From assembly GCF_040629175.1 (NCBI RefSeq), contig NZ_JBEXUX010000055.1, positions 5,440 through 69,439 on the forward strand: 64,000 nt of DNA, written 5' to 3'. Shown in pieces: positions 17,969 through 26,284 of the stretch; the stretch's first letter is position 1, and each line of letters begins with the position of its first letter. The translations under genes and the position numbers were made by a program. Below the pieces are notes generated by a model. It did no database searches. It saw only the letters and a program-made list of their open reading frames with translations, and was not told where the DNA came from. Origin of the DNA: Embleya sp040629175 (GTDB lineage: Bacteria > Actinomycetota > Actinomycetes > Streptomycetales > Streptomycetaceae).

Positions 17969-18315
17969 TATCCGGCAAGCATTCCGATCATGCGCCGGCG
18001 GCGTCGGTCACCCCGATCCGCTCCTTCGCGGACAACCGCCGGCCATCCGCCGGATCCGTCCATGTGATGTGGGCGACATGGATCGAGCGTAGGCCGCACT
18101 GTCACCCGAATGCCGCCCTGGCCCATACTCTGGCCGTGTGACGGGCGTCCTAGGCGGCGGAACGGGTGCTTCCGCATGCCCGTTCGTCGCTGTGAGCGCG
18201 CGTCTCATTACCGCCGGGTACGGTCGCGGTCCGCGTCGACTCCCCGGTTTGCATGCCGGACCGCCGGAGCGCCTAGCATCGACGCCGACCACTTTCATTA
18301 TCCCGGAGACCTCCA
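17969..18315. other. intergenic region between csoR and the phosphate block
   Basis: About 350 bp carry no convincing gene on either strand. A TAGCAT that could be a -10 box lies near 18273, about 40 bp before the DUF47 gene. GGAGACCTCCA precedes its GTG start. No PHO-box repeat was seen here. Confidence 0.4.
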
Positions 18316-18936
18316 GTGCGATTGCGTCTGACCCCCAGGGAGACGAGCTTCTACGACATGTTCGCCGCAGCGGCGAGCAACCTGGTCACCGCATCCAAGC
18401 TCCTGACGGAGTTGCTCGGCGCAGAGGTCTCCGCTCGTCCGGAGATCGCCGAACGGATGCGCGCGGCCGAGCATGCGGGTGACGACACCACGCATGCGAT
18501 CATGCGCCAGCTCAACGCCTCGTTCATCACCCCGTTCGACCGCGAGGACATCTACGCCCTCGCGTCGCAACTGGACGATGTCATGGACTACATGGAAGAG
18601 GCCGTCGACCTGGTCGTGCTGTATCAGCTCGACGAACTCCCGCCGCAGGTCGCGGACCAGATCGAGGTGCTGGTCCGGGCCTCGGAACTGACCGCCGAGG
18701 CGATGCCCCGGCTGCGCACGATGAAGGACCTGACCGAGTACTGGATCGAGATCAACCGACTCGAGAACCAGGCCGACCAGATCCACCGCAAGCTCTTGGC
18801 CCACCTGTTCAGTGGTGCCTACGACGCGCTGACCGTGCTCAAGCTCAAGGGCATCGTCGACGTGCTCGAAGAGGCCGCCGACGGGTTCGAGCACGTGGCG
18901 AACACGGTCGAGACGATCGCCGTCAAGGAGTCCTGA
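18316..18936 (+). CDS. DUF47 family PhoU-like protein
   Basis: The 206-residue all-helical protein belongs to the DUF47/PhoU-like group, with repeated acidic helices such as MRAAEHAGDDTTHAIMRQL and a second matching half (RLENQADQIHRKLL). These proteins are encoded next to Pit transporters and are thought to tune low-affinity phosphate uptake. The pit gene begins only 4 nt after this stop, so the two form one operon. It is not PhoU itself, although it is the only PhoU-like protein in the window. Confidence 0.9.
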   Translation: MRLRLTPRETSFYDMFAAAASNLVTASKLLTELLGAEVSARPEIAERMRAAEHAGDDTTHAIMRQLNASFITPFDREDIYALASQLDDVMDYMEEAVDLVVLYQLDELPPQVADQIEVLVRASELTAEAMPRLRTMKDLTEYWIEINRLENQADQIHRKLLAHLFSGAYDALTVLKLKGIVDVLEEAADGFEHVANTVETIAVKES

Positions 18937-18940
18937 CCCA

Positions 18941-19936
18941 GTGGAACTCACTGGTCTGATCATCGTCATCGGCGTCGCGCTCTTCTTCACCTACACCAAC
19001 GGCTTCCACGACTCGGCCAACGCGATCGCGACCTCGGTGTCCACCCGGGCGCTGACCCCGCGGGCGGCGCTGGCCATGGCCGCGGTGATGAACCTCGCGG
19101 GCGCCTTCCTCGGCGAAGGTGTCGCGAAGACCGTCAGCGAAGGGCTGATCTCCACCCCCGAAGGCCATCAAGGTCTGGTCATCCTGTTCGCGGCGCTGGT
19201 CGGCGCGATCTTCTGGAATCTGCTGACCTGGTACTTCGGACTGCCCTCGTCCTCGTCGCACGCGCTGTTCGGTGGCCTCGTCGGCGCCGCGCTCGCGGGT
19301 TCCAGCACCGTCTACTGGGACGGTGTGATCGAAAAAGTCGTCATCCCGATGTTCCTGTCGCCGGTGGTCGGCCTGGTCGCCGGCTACCTGGTGATGGTCG
19401 GGATCATCTGGCTGTTCCGTAAGTCCAACCCGCACAAGGCCAAGCGCGGATTCCGCCTGGCGCAGACCGTCTCGGCGGCCGGCATGGCGCTCGGGCACGG
19501 CATCCAGGACGCCCAGAAGACCATGGGCATCGTGGTGATGGCGCTGGTGATCAGCGGTCATCACGAGGGCGACGGCATTCCGGTGTGGGTCAAGCTCGCG
19601 TGCGCGACGGCCCTGTCGCTGGGCACGTATGCGGGTGGGTGGCGGATCATGCGCACGCTCGGCCGCAAGATCATCGAGCTGGACCCGCCGCAGGGCTTCG
19701 CGGCCGAGACCACGGCCGCCTCGATCCTGTACACCACGGCCTACGTCTTCAAGGCGCCGATCTCGACCACGCACATCATCACCTCGGCGATCATGGGCGT
19801 GGGCGCGACCAAGCGGGTCAAGGCGGTGCGCTGGGGTGTCGCCAAGAACATCCTGATCGGTTGGTTCACCACGATGCCGGCCGCCGGTCTGGTCGCGGCG
19901 GGCACCTACGGGATCACCCATCTGATCGTGGGCTGA
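18941..19936 (+). CDS. pit: low-affinity inorganic phosphate transporter (Pit)
   Basis: The 331-residue membrane protein has the two inverted PiT signatures, GFHDSANAIATSVSTRAL at residues 22-39 and STTHIITSAIMGVGATKR near 281-298, plus SSSHALFGG near 105. About nine hydrophobic helices are visible. PiT proteins move metal-phosphate with protons at replete phosphate. GTG is used as start, right after the DUF47 stop. A strong bidirectional terminator follows and separates it from the convergent pst operon. Confidence 0.93.
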   Translation: MELTGLIIVIGVALFFTYTNGFHDSANAIATSVSTRALTPRAALAMAAVMNLAGAFLGEGVAKTVSEGLISTPEGHQGLVILFAALVGAIFWNLLTWYFGLPSSSSHALFGGLVGAALAGSSTVYWDGVIEKVVIPMFLSPVVGLVAGYLVMVGIIWLFRKSNPHKAKRGFRLAQTVSAAGMALGHGIQDAQKTMGIVVMALVISGHHEGDGIPVWVKLACATALSLGTYAGGWRIMRTLGRKIIELDPPQGFAAETTAASILYTTAYVFKAPISTTHIITSAIMGVGATKRVKAVRWGVAKNILIGWFTTMPAAGLVAAGTYGITHLIVG

Positions 19937-20006
19937 TCCGCGGACCGCACCCCGCGTACGTAATGCAGGACGTACGGGGCACCCGGTTCGTAACCGACAT
20001 ATCGCA

Positions 20007-20044
20007 CGAGAGGGCCCACACCTGTCCCGGTGTGGGCCCTCTCG
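20007..20044. terminator. bidirectional terminator between pit and pstB
   Basis: A perfect 16-bp stem (20007-20022 with 20029-20044) closes a 6-nt loop. It lies between two convergent operons and can end transcription from both. Confidence 0.85.
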
Positions 20045-20080
20045 TATGTCCATCCCGACCGTCCGTCGACGCTTCGACCG

Positions 20081-20857
20081 TCAGCCGAACCGGCCGGCGA
20101 TGTAGTCCGCCGTCGATTCCTCGGTGGGCGCCGAGAAGATCGTCTCGGTGTCGCCGATCTCCACCAGCCGACCGGGCTGGCCCGGACCGGCGAGGTTGAA
20201 GAACGCGGTCTTGTCCGAGACGCGCGCGGCCTGCTGCATGTTGTGGGTCACGATGACGATCGTGTACCGCTCCTTGAGCAGCGCGATCAGGTCCTCGATC
20301 GCGAGCGTGGAGATCGGGTCGAGCGCCGAGCACGGCTCGTCCATCAGCAGCACCTGCGGCTCGACCGCGATCGCCCGTGCGATGCACAGTCGTTGCTGCT
20401 GGCCGCCGGACAGGCCCGCGCCGGGCTTGTTCAGCCGGTCCTTGACCTCGGTCCACAGGTTCGCGCCGCGCAGCGAGCGCTCGACGATCGCGTCCAGGTC
20501 GCCCTTGCGCTTGATCCCGGCGAGCTTGAGCCCGGCCGCGACGTTGTCGTAGATCGACATGGTCGGGAACGGGTTGGGCCGCTGGAAGACCATGCCGACC
20601 GTGCGGCGGACCGCGACCGGGTCGATCTCGTTGCCGTACAGGTCCTGCCCGTCCAGCGAGACCGAGCCGTCCACCGAGGCGCCCGGGATCAGCTCGTGCA
20701 TGCGGTTCAGCGTGCGGATGAAGGTGGACTTGCCACAGCCGGAAGGACCGATGAAGGCCGTGACCGAACGCGGCTCCATGGTCATCGAGATGTCCTCGAC
20801 GGCCTTGTGCGAGCCGTAGTAGGCGTTGAGTCCCGAAACTTCGATGCGCTTGGTCAT
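20081..20857 (-). CDS. pstB: phosphate ABC transporter ATPase PstB
   Basis: The 258-residue ATPase has Walker A GPSGCGKST, the PstB-typical FQRPNPFPTMSIYDNV, the signature LSGGQQQRL, Walker B LLMDEPCSALD and the switch His in VTHN. It energises high-affinity phosphate import with PstA and PstC. The family start MTKRIEVSG fits ATG at 20857. The frame stays open to another ATG at 20926 that overlaps the pstA stop (TGATG); that would add 23 residues and give coupling. Family length favours the shorter form, though both could be used. Confidence 0.95.
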   Translation of the reverse strand: MTKRIEVSGLNAYYGSHKAVEDISMTMEPRSVTAFIGPSGCGKSTFIRTLNRMHELIPGASVDGSVSLDGQDLYGNEIDPVAVRRTVGMVFQRPNPFPTMSIYDNVAAGLKLAGIKRKGDLDAIVERSLRGANLWTEVKDRLNKPGAGLSGGQQQRLCIARAIAVEPQVLLMDEPCSALDPISTLAIEDLIALLKERYTIVIVTHNMQQAARVSDKTAFFNLAGPGQPGRLVEIGDTETIFSAPTEESTADYIAGRFG

Positions 20858-20925
20858 TCCTGCCTCTGGATCGGTGCGGATGTCGGTGCCGCGGTCGGCC
20901 GTTCGGGTCGTCGTCGTGGCCTTCA

Positions 20926-22032
20926 TCAGCCCGCCTTCGGTGCCTTCCAGCGGGCGATCAGCCGCGCCGCCAGGTTGAGGATCATGACGATGACGATCAG
21001 CGTGAGCGCCGCGGCCCAGGCCCGCTCCTCGGCGAACTGATTGCCCGCGTGGTTCTGGTCGAACACGTACAGCGGCAACGCCGACTGCCAGCCGGAGAAC
21101 GGGTCGGTGTTGATCGACTGGGTGAGTCCGACGAGCAGCAGCAGCGGGGCGGTCTCGCCGATCACGCGGGCGATGGAGAGCATCACGCCGGTGACGATGC
21201 CGCCGAACGCGGTGGGCAGCACCACCTTGAGCACGGTACGCCACTTCGGGATGCCCAGCGCCAGGCTGGCCTCGCGCAGCTCGTTCGGGACCAGCTTGAG
21301 CATCTCCTCGGCGGAGCGCACCACGGTGGGCAACATCAGGATCATCAGCGCGAGCGACCCGGCGAAGCCGGAGGCCTCGAAGCCGAGCATCATGATCCAG
21401 AAGGCGTAGATGAACAGACCCGCGACGATCGACGGCAGGCCCGTCATCACGTCGACGAAGAAGGTCACCGTCTTGGCCAGGCGACCGCGGCCGTACTCGA
21501 CCAGGTAGATCGCGGTGAGCAGACCGATCGGGACCGCGATCAGGGCGGCCAGGCCGACCTGCTCCAGGGTGCCGATGATCGCGTGGTAGACGCCGCCGGT
21601 GTCGTCCCGGGCGCCCACGCCGCGCATCGAGTGGGAGAGGAAGTACGGGGTGAGCTTGTCCGCGCCGCGCTGGATCGTGTAGCCGAGCAGCGAGATCAGC
21701 GGCAGCACGGCGAGCACGAACGTGGTGGTGATCAGGCTGGTGGCGAACCGGTCCCGGGCCCGGCGGCTGTCCTCGAAACGCCACGAGACGGCGGACAGCG
21801 TCAGGATGAAGACGAGCCCGCCGAGGAAGACCGCGAGGGCCCAGTTGTCCAAGGTCAGCTTGAACACGATCGTCAGCAGCACACCGCCGCCGGCGATCGC
21901 CCACGGCACCTGACGCGGCAGGGTGCGTCGGGTCAGCGACGCCGCCCGCGGATCCGGCAGACCCGCGCGCCCGGTCTCGACCGCGTCCGTACCGATGCCC
22001 GGGCGCTTGTCGCCCGTGTCCAGGACGGTCAT
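20926..22032 (-). CDS. pstA: phosphate ABC transporter permease PstA
   Basis: The 368-residue permease has a 45-residue cytoplasmic tail, then about eight hydrophobic helices and the binding-protein-dependent transport loop (EASLALGIPKWRTVLKVVLP, about 265-285) that contacts PstB. It forms the membrane channel with PstC. Its ATG overlaps the pstC stop by 4 nt. The N-terminal extension and two extra helices make it longer than enterobacterial PstA, as is common in actinomycetes. Confidence 0.95.
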   Translation of the reverse strand: MTVLDTGDKRPGIGTDAVETGRAGLPDPRAASLTRRTLPRQVPWAIAGGGVLLTIVFKLTLDNWALAVFLGGLVFILTLSAVSWRFEDSRRARDRFATSLITTTFVLAVLPLISLLGYTIQRGADKLTPYFLSHSMRGVGARDDTGGVYHAIIGTLEQVGLAALIAVPIGLLTAIYLVEYGRGRLAKTVTFFVDVMTGLPSIVAGLFIYAFWIMMLGFEASGFAGSLALMILMLPTVVRSAEEMLKLVPNELREASLALGIPKWRTVLKVVLPTAFGGIVTGVMLSIARVIGETAPLLLLVGLTQSINTDPFSGWQSALPLYVFDQNHAGNQFAEERAWAAALTLIVIVMILNLAARLIARWKAPKAG

Positions 22033-23024
22033 GAGTTCGCTCCAGAGAACGCCTTGCGCCGGTTGATGACGACGCGCGCGGCGCCGTTGACGAGCAGCGT
22101 CATGATGAACAGGACCAGGCCCGAGGCGATCAGCGCGCCGCGGCCGATCTCGCCGGACTCGCCGAACTGGTTCGCGATGTTCGCCGCGATCGTGTTGTTG
22201 CCCGGGTCCAGGATGTGGATCGAGACGTCGAAGCTGGGCGAGAGCACCATCGCGACCGCGATGGTCTCGCCGACCGCGCGGCCCAGGCCGAGCATCGACG
22301 CGCTGATCATGCCGGGCTTGCCGTAGGGCAGCACCGCCATCCGGATCATTTCCCAGCGGGTCGCGCCGAGCGCGAGCGCGGCCTCCTCGTGGGCGCGGGG
22401 CACCTGGAGGAAGACCTCACGGGTGACCGCCGCGATGATCGGCAGGATCATGATGGCCAGCACGATGCCGACGGTGAACAACGTGCGGGCGGTGACGCCC
22501 GCCTGCTCCTTGTCGAACAGCGGGATCCAACCGAGGTAGTCGGACAACCACGAGTGCAGGCCGAGCAGTTTGGGGGCCAGGAAGATGTAGCCCCACAGGC
22601 CGTAGACCACGCTGGGCACCGCGGCCAGCAGGTCGACGATGTAGCCGAGTGTCTGGGCGATCCGCCGGGGGGCGTAGTGCGTGATGAACAGCGCCACCCC
22701 CACCGCGACCGGCACCGCGATGAGCATCGCGATGGTGGCGCTGACAACCGTGCCGAACACCAGGGTGACGACACCGAAGGCGGGCTTCGCCGCGTTCGGG
22801 TCCCAACCCTGGTCGGTCAGGAAGCTGCCCTGGTTCTTCGACAGTGCGTCCGTCGCCTTGACCACGAGGAAGATCGCGATCGCGGCCATGATGGCAAGCA
22901 GGCTGATGCCGGCGCCGCGGGCGGCACCGGAGAAGATCCGGTCGCCTGGTCGGACCTTGGTGCGCTTGGCCGCGGGGGCCTTGCGTTCGGGGTCCGCCGG
23001 TGCGGTGGGAGTGGTCGTGGACAT
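22029..23024 (-). CDS. pstC: phosphate ABC transporter permease PstC
   Basis: The 331-residue permease begins with a basic cytoplasmic region, has six or seven hydrophobic helices and the EAA loop EEAALALGATRWEMIRMAVLP near 210-230. It pairs with PstA. The ATG lies 38 nt after pstS, and the pstC stop overlaps the pstA start, so pstSCAB is one operon driven from the PHO-box region upstream of pstS. Confidence 0.95.
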   Translation of the reverse strand: MSTTTPTAPADPERKAPAAKRTKVRPGDRIFSGAARGAGISLLAIMAAIAIFLVVKATDALSKNQGSFLTDQGWDPNAAKPAFGVVTLVFGTVVSATIAMLIAVPVAVGVALFITHYAPRRIAQTLGYIVDLLAAVPSVVYGLWGYIFLAPKLLGLHSWLSDYLGWIPLFDKEQAGVTARTLFTVGIVLAIMILPIIAAVTREVFLQVPRAHEEAALALGATRWEMIRMAVLPYGKPGMISASMLGLGRAVGETIAVAMVLSPSFDVSIHILDPGNNTIAANIANQFGESGEIGRGALIASGLVLFIMTLLVNGAARVVINRRKAFSGANS

Positions 23025-23061
23025 CTCTCTCCGTACGAGTCGGTCGCTCAGCGGGCTCGGA

Positions 23062-24207
23062 CTAGGACAGACCGGCCACGGCGGCGCGGACCTTGTCCGC
23101 GACCGTCGTCGGGAGCGGCGCGTAGCCGATGCCCGCGAGGACCTTCTGGCCTTCGGCGCTGGAGGTGTAGTTGAGGAAGGACTTCAGCAGCGGGAGCTTG
23201 TCCGCGGCGGTGCCCTTCTCGCAGACGATCTCGTAGGTGACCAGGATGATCGGGTAGGCACCCTCGGCCTTGGTCGCGTAGTCGACCGACAGCTTCAGGT
23301 CGTTGCCGGTGCCGACGATCTTGGCGGCCTCGACGGCCTTGCCCGCGGCCTCGGGGGTGAGCTTGACCGGTGCCGCCGCGCCCGTGTTGATCTGCGCGAT
23401 GCCCAGGCCGGAGTTCTCCGCGTAGGACTGCTCCATGTAGCTGATGCCGCCCTGCGTCGACTTCACGATGGAGGCGACACCCTCGCTGCCCTTGGCACCC
23501 TGACCGCCCGGGGCCTTCCAGTCCTGGGCCGCGTCGAAGGTCCAGTCGGCACCGGCCGCGGCCTTGAGGTACTTGGTGAAGTTCTCGGTGGTGCCCGAGG
23601 CCTCGGAGCGGTGCACGGTCTGGATCGCGGTGCCGGGGAGCTGCGCGTTCGGGTTCAGCGCCTTGATCTCGGCGGCGTCCCACTTGGTGATCTTGCCGGC
23701 GAAGATGCCCGCGATCGTCTTCGCGTCCAGGACCAGGTCCTTGACGCCGGAGACGTTGTACGCGATCGCGATCGGACCGGTCACCATCGGCAGGTTGATC
23801 GCCTGGCCGGGGGCGCACGCGGCGCCGGCCTTGGCGACCTCTTCCGGCTTGAGCGCCGAGTCGGAGCCGGCGAAGGTGACCTGCTTGTCGAAGAACGACT
23901 GACGGCCGGTGCCCGAGCCCGAGGACGCGTAGTCGATCGAGGCACCGGAGCACTTGGCCTGGTACGCCTTGATCCACTCGTCCATCGCGTTCTTCTGGGC
24001 GCTGGAGCCGGCGGCGGCGAGCTTGCCGGTACCGCAGTCACCCTTGGGCGCCTCGGCGCCGGGGGCGGACGCGGCCTTCGTCGACGACTTCTTGTCGTCA
24101 CCCGAGCTGTTGTCGTCGGAGCCACACGCGGCCAGCGTGAGCGCGCCGGCGAGTGCCAGGCCGGTGAAGCCGATACCGCGACGGACACTGCGGGGCCGAA
24201 TGGTCAC
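23062..24207 (-). CDS. pstS: phosphate-binding lipoprotein PstS
   Basis: The 381-residue protein has a lipoprotein signal with lipobox LAAC (Cys28), a Ser/Asp/Lys-rich linker and a periplasmic-binding fold. Phosphate-site segments are GSSAQKNAMDEW, SSGSGTGRQSFF and HRSEASGTTENF. It captures phosphate outside the membrane and feeds PstCA. The GTG start is preceded by GGGAG. It heads the operon and is probably the most strongly PhoP-induced gene here, given the PHO repeats about 100 bp upstream. Confidence 0.96.
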   Translation of the reverse strand: MTIRPRSVRRGIGFTGLALAGALTLAACGSDDNSSGDDKKSSTKAASAPGAEAPKGDCGTGKLAAAGSSAQKNAMDEWIKAYQAKCSGASIDYASSGSGTGRQSFFDKQVTFAGSDSALKPEEVAKAGAACAPGQAINLPMVTGPIAIAYNVSGVKDLVLDAKTIAGIFAGKITKWDAAEIKALNPNAQLPGTAIQTVHRSEASGTTENFTKYLKAAAGADWTFDAAQDWKAPGGQGAKGSEGVASIVKSTQGGISYMEQSYAENSGLGIAQINTGAAAPVKLTPEAAGKAVEAAKIVGTGNDLKLSVDYATKAEGAYPIILVTYEIVCEKGTAADKLPLLKSFLNYTSSAEGQKVLAGIGYAPLPTTVADKVRAAVAGLS

Positions 24208-24304
24208 GGCGCTCCCTTTCGATCGAACTCAACTCGTGGTGCGACGACCCGAACGGTCGCCGTCATGGACGAAGTTAGGCCGTGAGAATGAAGCGATCCG
24301 CCGC

Positions 24305-24326
24305 GCAAAGTGAACCGAGGGTGAAC
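24305..24326 (-). promoter_or_regulatory. PHO box (two 11-nt direct repeats) upstream of pstS
   Basis: On the minus strand the units GTTCACCCTCG and GTTCACTTTGC lie end to end. This matches the Streptomyces PHO-box pattern of 11-nt repeats starting GTTCA. They point toward pstS, about 100 bp from its start codon, where PhoP would activate. Confidence 0.8.
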
Positions 24327-24370
24327 TCGAACGGTCGAGTCAGATAAGCCGACCGCTGGATGAATTGTCC

Positions 24371-24449
24371 GTTCATGTGGCCATTTACTACCCGTGAACT
24401 GGGGCTTTGTCGGGACAGCCGAATCTTGTTCACGCGATGTTCAGACGGG
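24371..24449. promoter_or_regulatory. additional PHO-box half-sites in the pstS upstream region
   Basis: Further GTTCA units occur: GTTCATGTGGC at 24371-24381 (+), GTTCACGGGTA at 24389-24399 (-), and an end-to-end pair GTTCACGCGAT/GTTCAGACGGG at 24428-24449 (+). Together with the proximal box this makes an extended PhoP-binding region of mixed orientation. Weak units may be chance. Confidence 0.55.
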
Positions 24450-24495
24450 TGCAGTGTGACGTTGGGTAAACCGTGATCACGGCTTGACCAAGTGC

Positions 24496-25308
24496 TCAGC
24501 TTCCCGTCGGGTAGGGAGCGTAACGGCCCATGGCCACGACTCGACCCGCCCACGCGTGCAATATCGCGAACTCCCCGGGCAACAACGGCTCGGCGGCCAG
24601 CCGGGTGCCGGCCACCCCGGGGGCGACGCCGGGCAGGTCCGGAACAGGTGCGCAGAGCAGCGTCGGCCGCCCGCCGCGCAGCGCTCGGGCGACCGAATAC
24701 GCACCCGCCCGCACCCGCGCCCCCACCGCCGCCACATAGGGCGCGACCGTCGCGGCGGCGGCCGGCTCCGCGCAGCCGTACACCTCCACCGGTCCGAACG
24801 CGGCCAGCATCGGCACCAATTGCCGGGCGAACGCGGGGCCCGCGCGCAACACCAGGACCGGCACCGTCGCGGGCGGCGGCCCGGTGCGAAACGCGTCGGT
24901 CAGCGACGCGGTGTAGTCCGGCGTCCCGGCCAGCGTCGCGGCCTCCGCCGGCGGACCCCACCACATGCGATCCACCTCGGCATTGGCCACGAAGTCGCCC
25001 GCGACCGCCTCGGCGACCCAGTAGCGGTTGATCTTGAGTCGACGGCGCGAGTGCATCGGATAGCTGCGCACGCCCAACTCGCGCCCCAGGATGGCCCGAT
25101 ACCCGGTCTCCTCGGCGATCTCGCGGACCGCGGCCACCACCGAGGGCTCGCCCGGCTCCAGCTTGCCCTTGGGGAAGGACCAGTCGTCGTAGCGCGGCCG
25201 ATGCACCAACCCGACCTGTACCGCGTCTCCCATCCGACGCCACAACACCGCGCCGGCGGCGAGTACCGGGTCGTGTTCGGCGGGCGCGGCTCCGGGTGGG
25301 TCATCCAT
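24496..25308 (-). CDS. NUDIX hydrolase with degenerate histidine-phosphatase-like C terminus (MutT1-like)
   Basis: The 270-residue protein has a full NUDIX box at residues 48-70 (G48-x5-E54-x7-R62-E63-I64-x-E66-E67-x-G69), so it should cleave a nucleoside diphosphate-linked compound such as oxidised dNTPs or diadenosine polyphosphate. The C-terminal half resembles the histidine-phosphatase domain of mycobacterial MutT1, but the catalytic RHG is replaced by LRAG, so that domain is probably inactive. The ATG overlaps the CHAD gene stop by 8 nt, which ties it to the ppk operon. Confidence 0.85.
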   Translation of the reverse strand: MDDPPGAAPAEHDPVLAAGAVLWRRMGDAVQVGLVHRPRYDDWSFPKGKLEPGEPSVVAAVREIAEETGYRAILGRELGVRSYPMHSRRRLKINRYWVAEAVAGDFVANAEVDRMWWGPPAEAATLAGTPDYTASLTDAFRTGPPPATVPVLVLRAGPAFARQLVPMLAAFGPVEVYGCAEPAAAATVAPYVAAVGARVRAGAYSVARALRGGRPTLLCAPVPDLPGVAPGVAGTRLAAEPLLPGEFAILHAWAGRVVAMGRYAPYPTGS

Positions 25309-26284
25309 CGAGCCACGCCCGCACTTCCGGGGAGCCCGCCTTGGGCCACACCCGCGTGAACGCGTACCGCCGTTCCGTGGCCACCCGCCGCTCGTACGCG
25401 TGCAACTCGCCCAGCACGAAGGCGGCGGGCCCGCCGATCCGGGGAGCGGCGGCGAGTTCGGCCACCGCGTCGGCGGCGATGGTGGCGTCCTGGTGCACCC
25501 CGAGCACCTCGGTCACCGCCTTGAGCCGCCGGGCCAGCCGCGCGGCCGGCGGGCCGAACGCGGGCACGCACATGTCGGCGGCGTAGCGGGCCCGCTTGGC
25601 CAGGATCCGCACCCGGTGCCAGGACTCGTCGTCGGTGCCCGCGTACGGGGTGAACCCGACCCGGTCGGCCGGATGGGGCACGCCCGCCGCCGCCAGCGGC
25701 AGCGCGTCGGCAGCCCGGTCCAGCTTGCGCAGCGTCCGGCCGACCAGCGCGGGCAGGACCTCGGCGCCCGATGCCCCGGCCCGCTCGGTGAAGGTCAGCC
25801 CCAGAGCCGGCTCCACCAGGTCCGCGGAAAGCGTGGTGAACAGCCCCGAACCGAGCGCGGACAGCGCCCGGGCCCGCCCCGTGCCCAGATCGCCACGCAG
25901 CCGGCGGGTGACGATCGCCCGGGCCCGGGCCGAGCCGGGACGCTCCGGCAGCGTGTCCAGGTCGGCCAGCAGGCGCTCCAGCAGCACCTCGGCGTCCCGC
26001 TCGCCCGCGAGGGCGTCCGCCGCCTCGCGCAACCGGGCGCGCAGGCGGGTAGCCGGCTCCGGCTCCAGGAGCGGACCGCACGTGGCCAACGCGCTGCGGA
26101 TCCGCCGGGCGGCCACCCGCGCGTTGTGCGCGGCCTCCTCCTCGCCCGCGTCGAGCCGGGGCAGTTCGTCGATGAACGCGCCGGCCTCGCCGACCAGATG
26201 GGCGAGCAGGATCGCGCCCGCCGAGGTGTCCTCGGCCGCCGCGCGCTGCCGAGGAATGGTGGTCGCCTGCTTACTCCGGGCCAC
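25301..26284 (-). CDS. CHAD domain protein
   Basis: The 327-residue protein is mostly alpha-helical, with the conserved His and basic residues of CHAD domains: AHNARVAARRIRSAL (about 51-66) and ESWHRVRILAKRARYAADM. CHAD domains bind inorganic polyphosphate and locate to polyphosphate granules. It follows ppk with a 14-nt overlap, so expression is coupled to polyphosphate synthesis. The GTG at 26284 is preceded by GGAGG at 7 nt, which favours it over the open frame to 26326. Confidence 0.88.
   Translation of the reverse strand: MARSKQATTIPRQRAAAEDTSAGAILLAHLVGEAGAFIDELPRLDAGEEEAAHNARVAARRIRSALATCGPLLEPEPATRLRARLREAADALAGERDAEVLLERLLADLDTLPERPGSARARAIVTRRLRGDLGTGRARALSALGSGLFTTLSADLVEPALGLTFTERAGASGAEVLPALVGRTLRKLDRAADALPLAAAGVPHPADRVGFTPYAGTDDESWHRVRILAKRARYAADMCVPAFGPPAARLARRLKAVTEVLGVHQDATIAADAVAELAAAPRIGGPAAFVLGELHAYERRVATERRYAFTRVWPKAGSPEVRAWLDG

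Noticed and set aside
20926..20926. Longer PstB starting at the ATG that overlaps pstA
   Set aside because: The extra 23 residues are not part of the PstB family start, so the ATG at 20857 is preferred. It remains possible because of the TGATG overlap.
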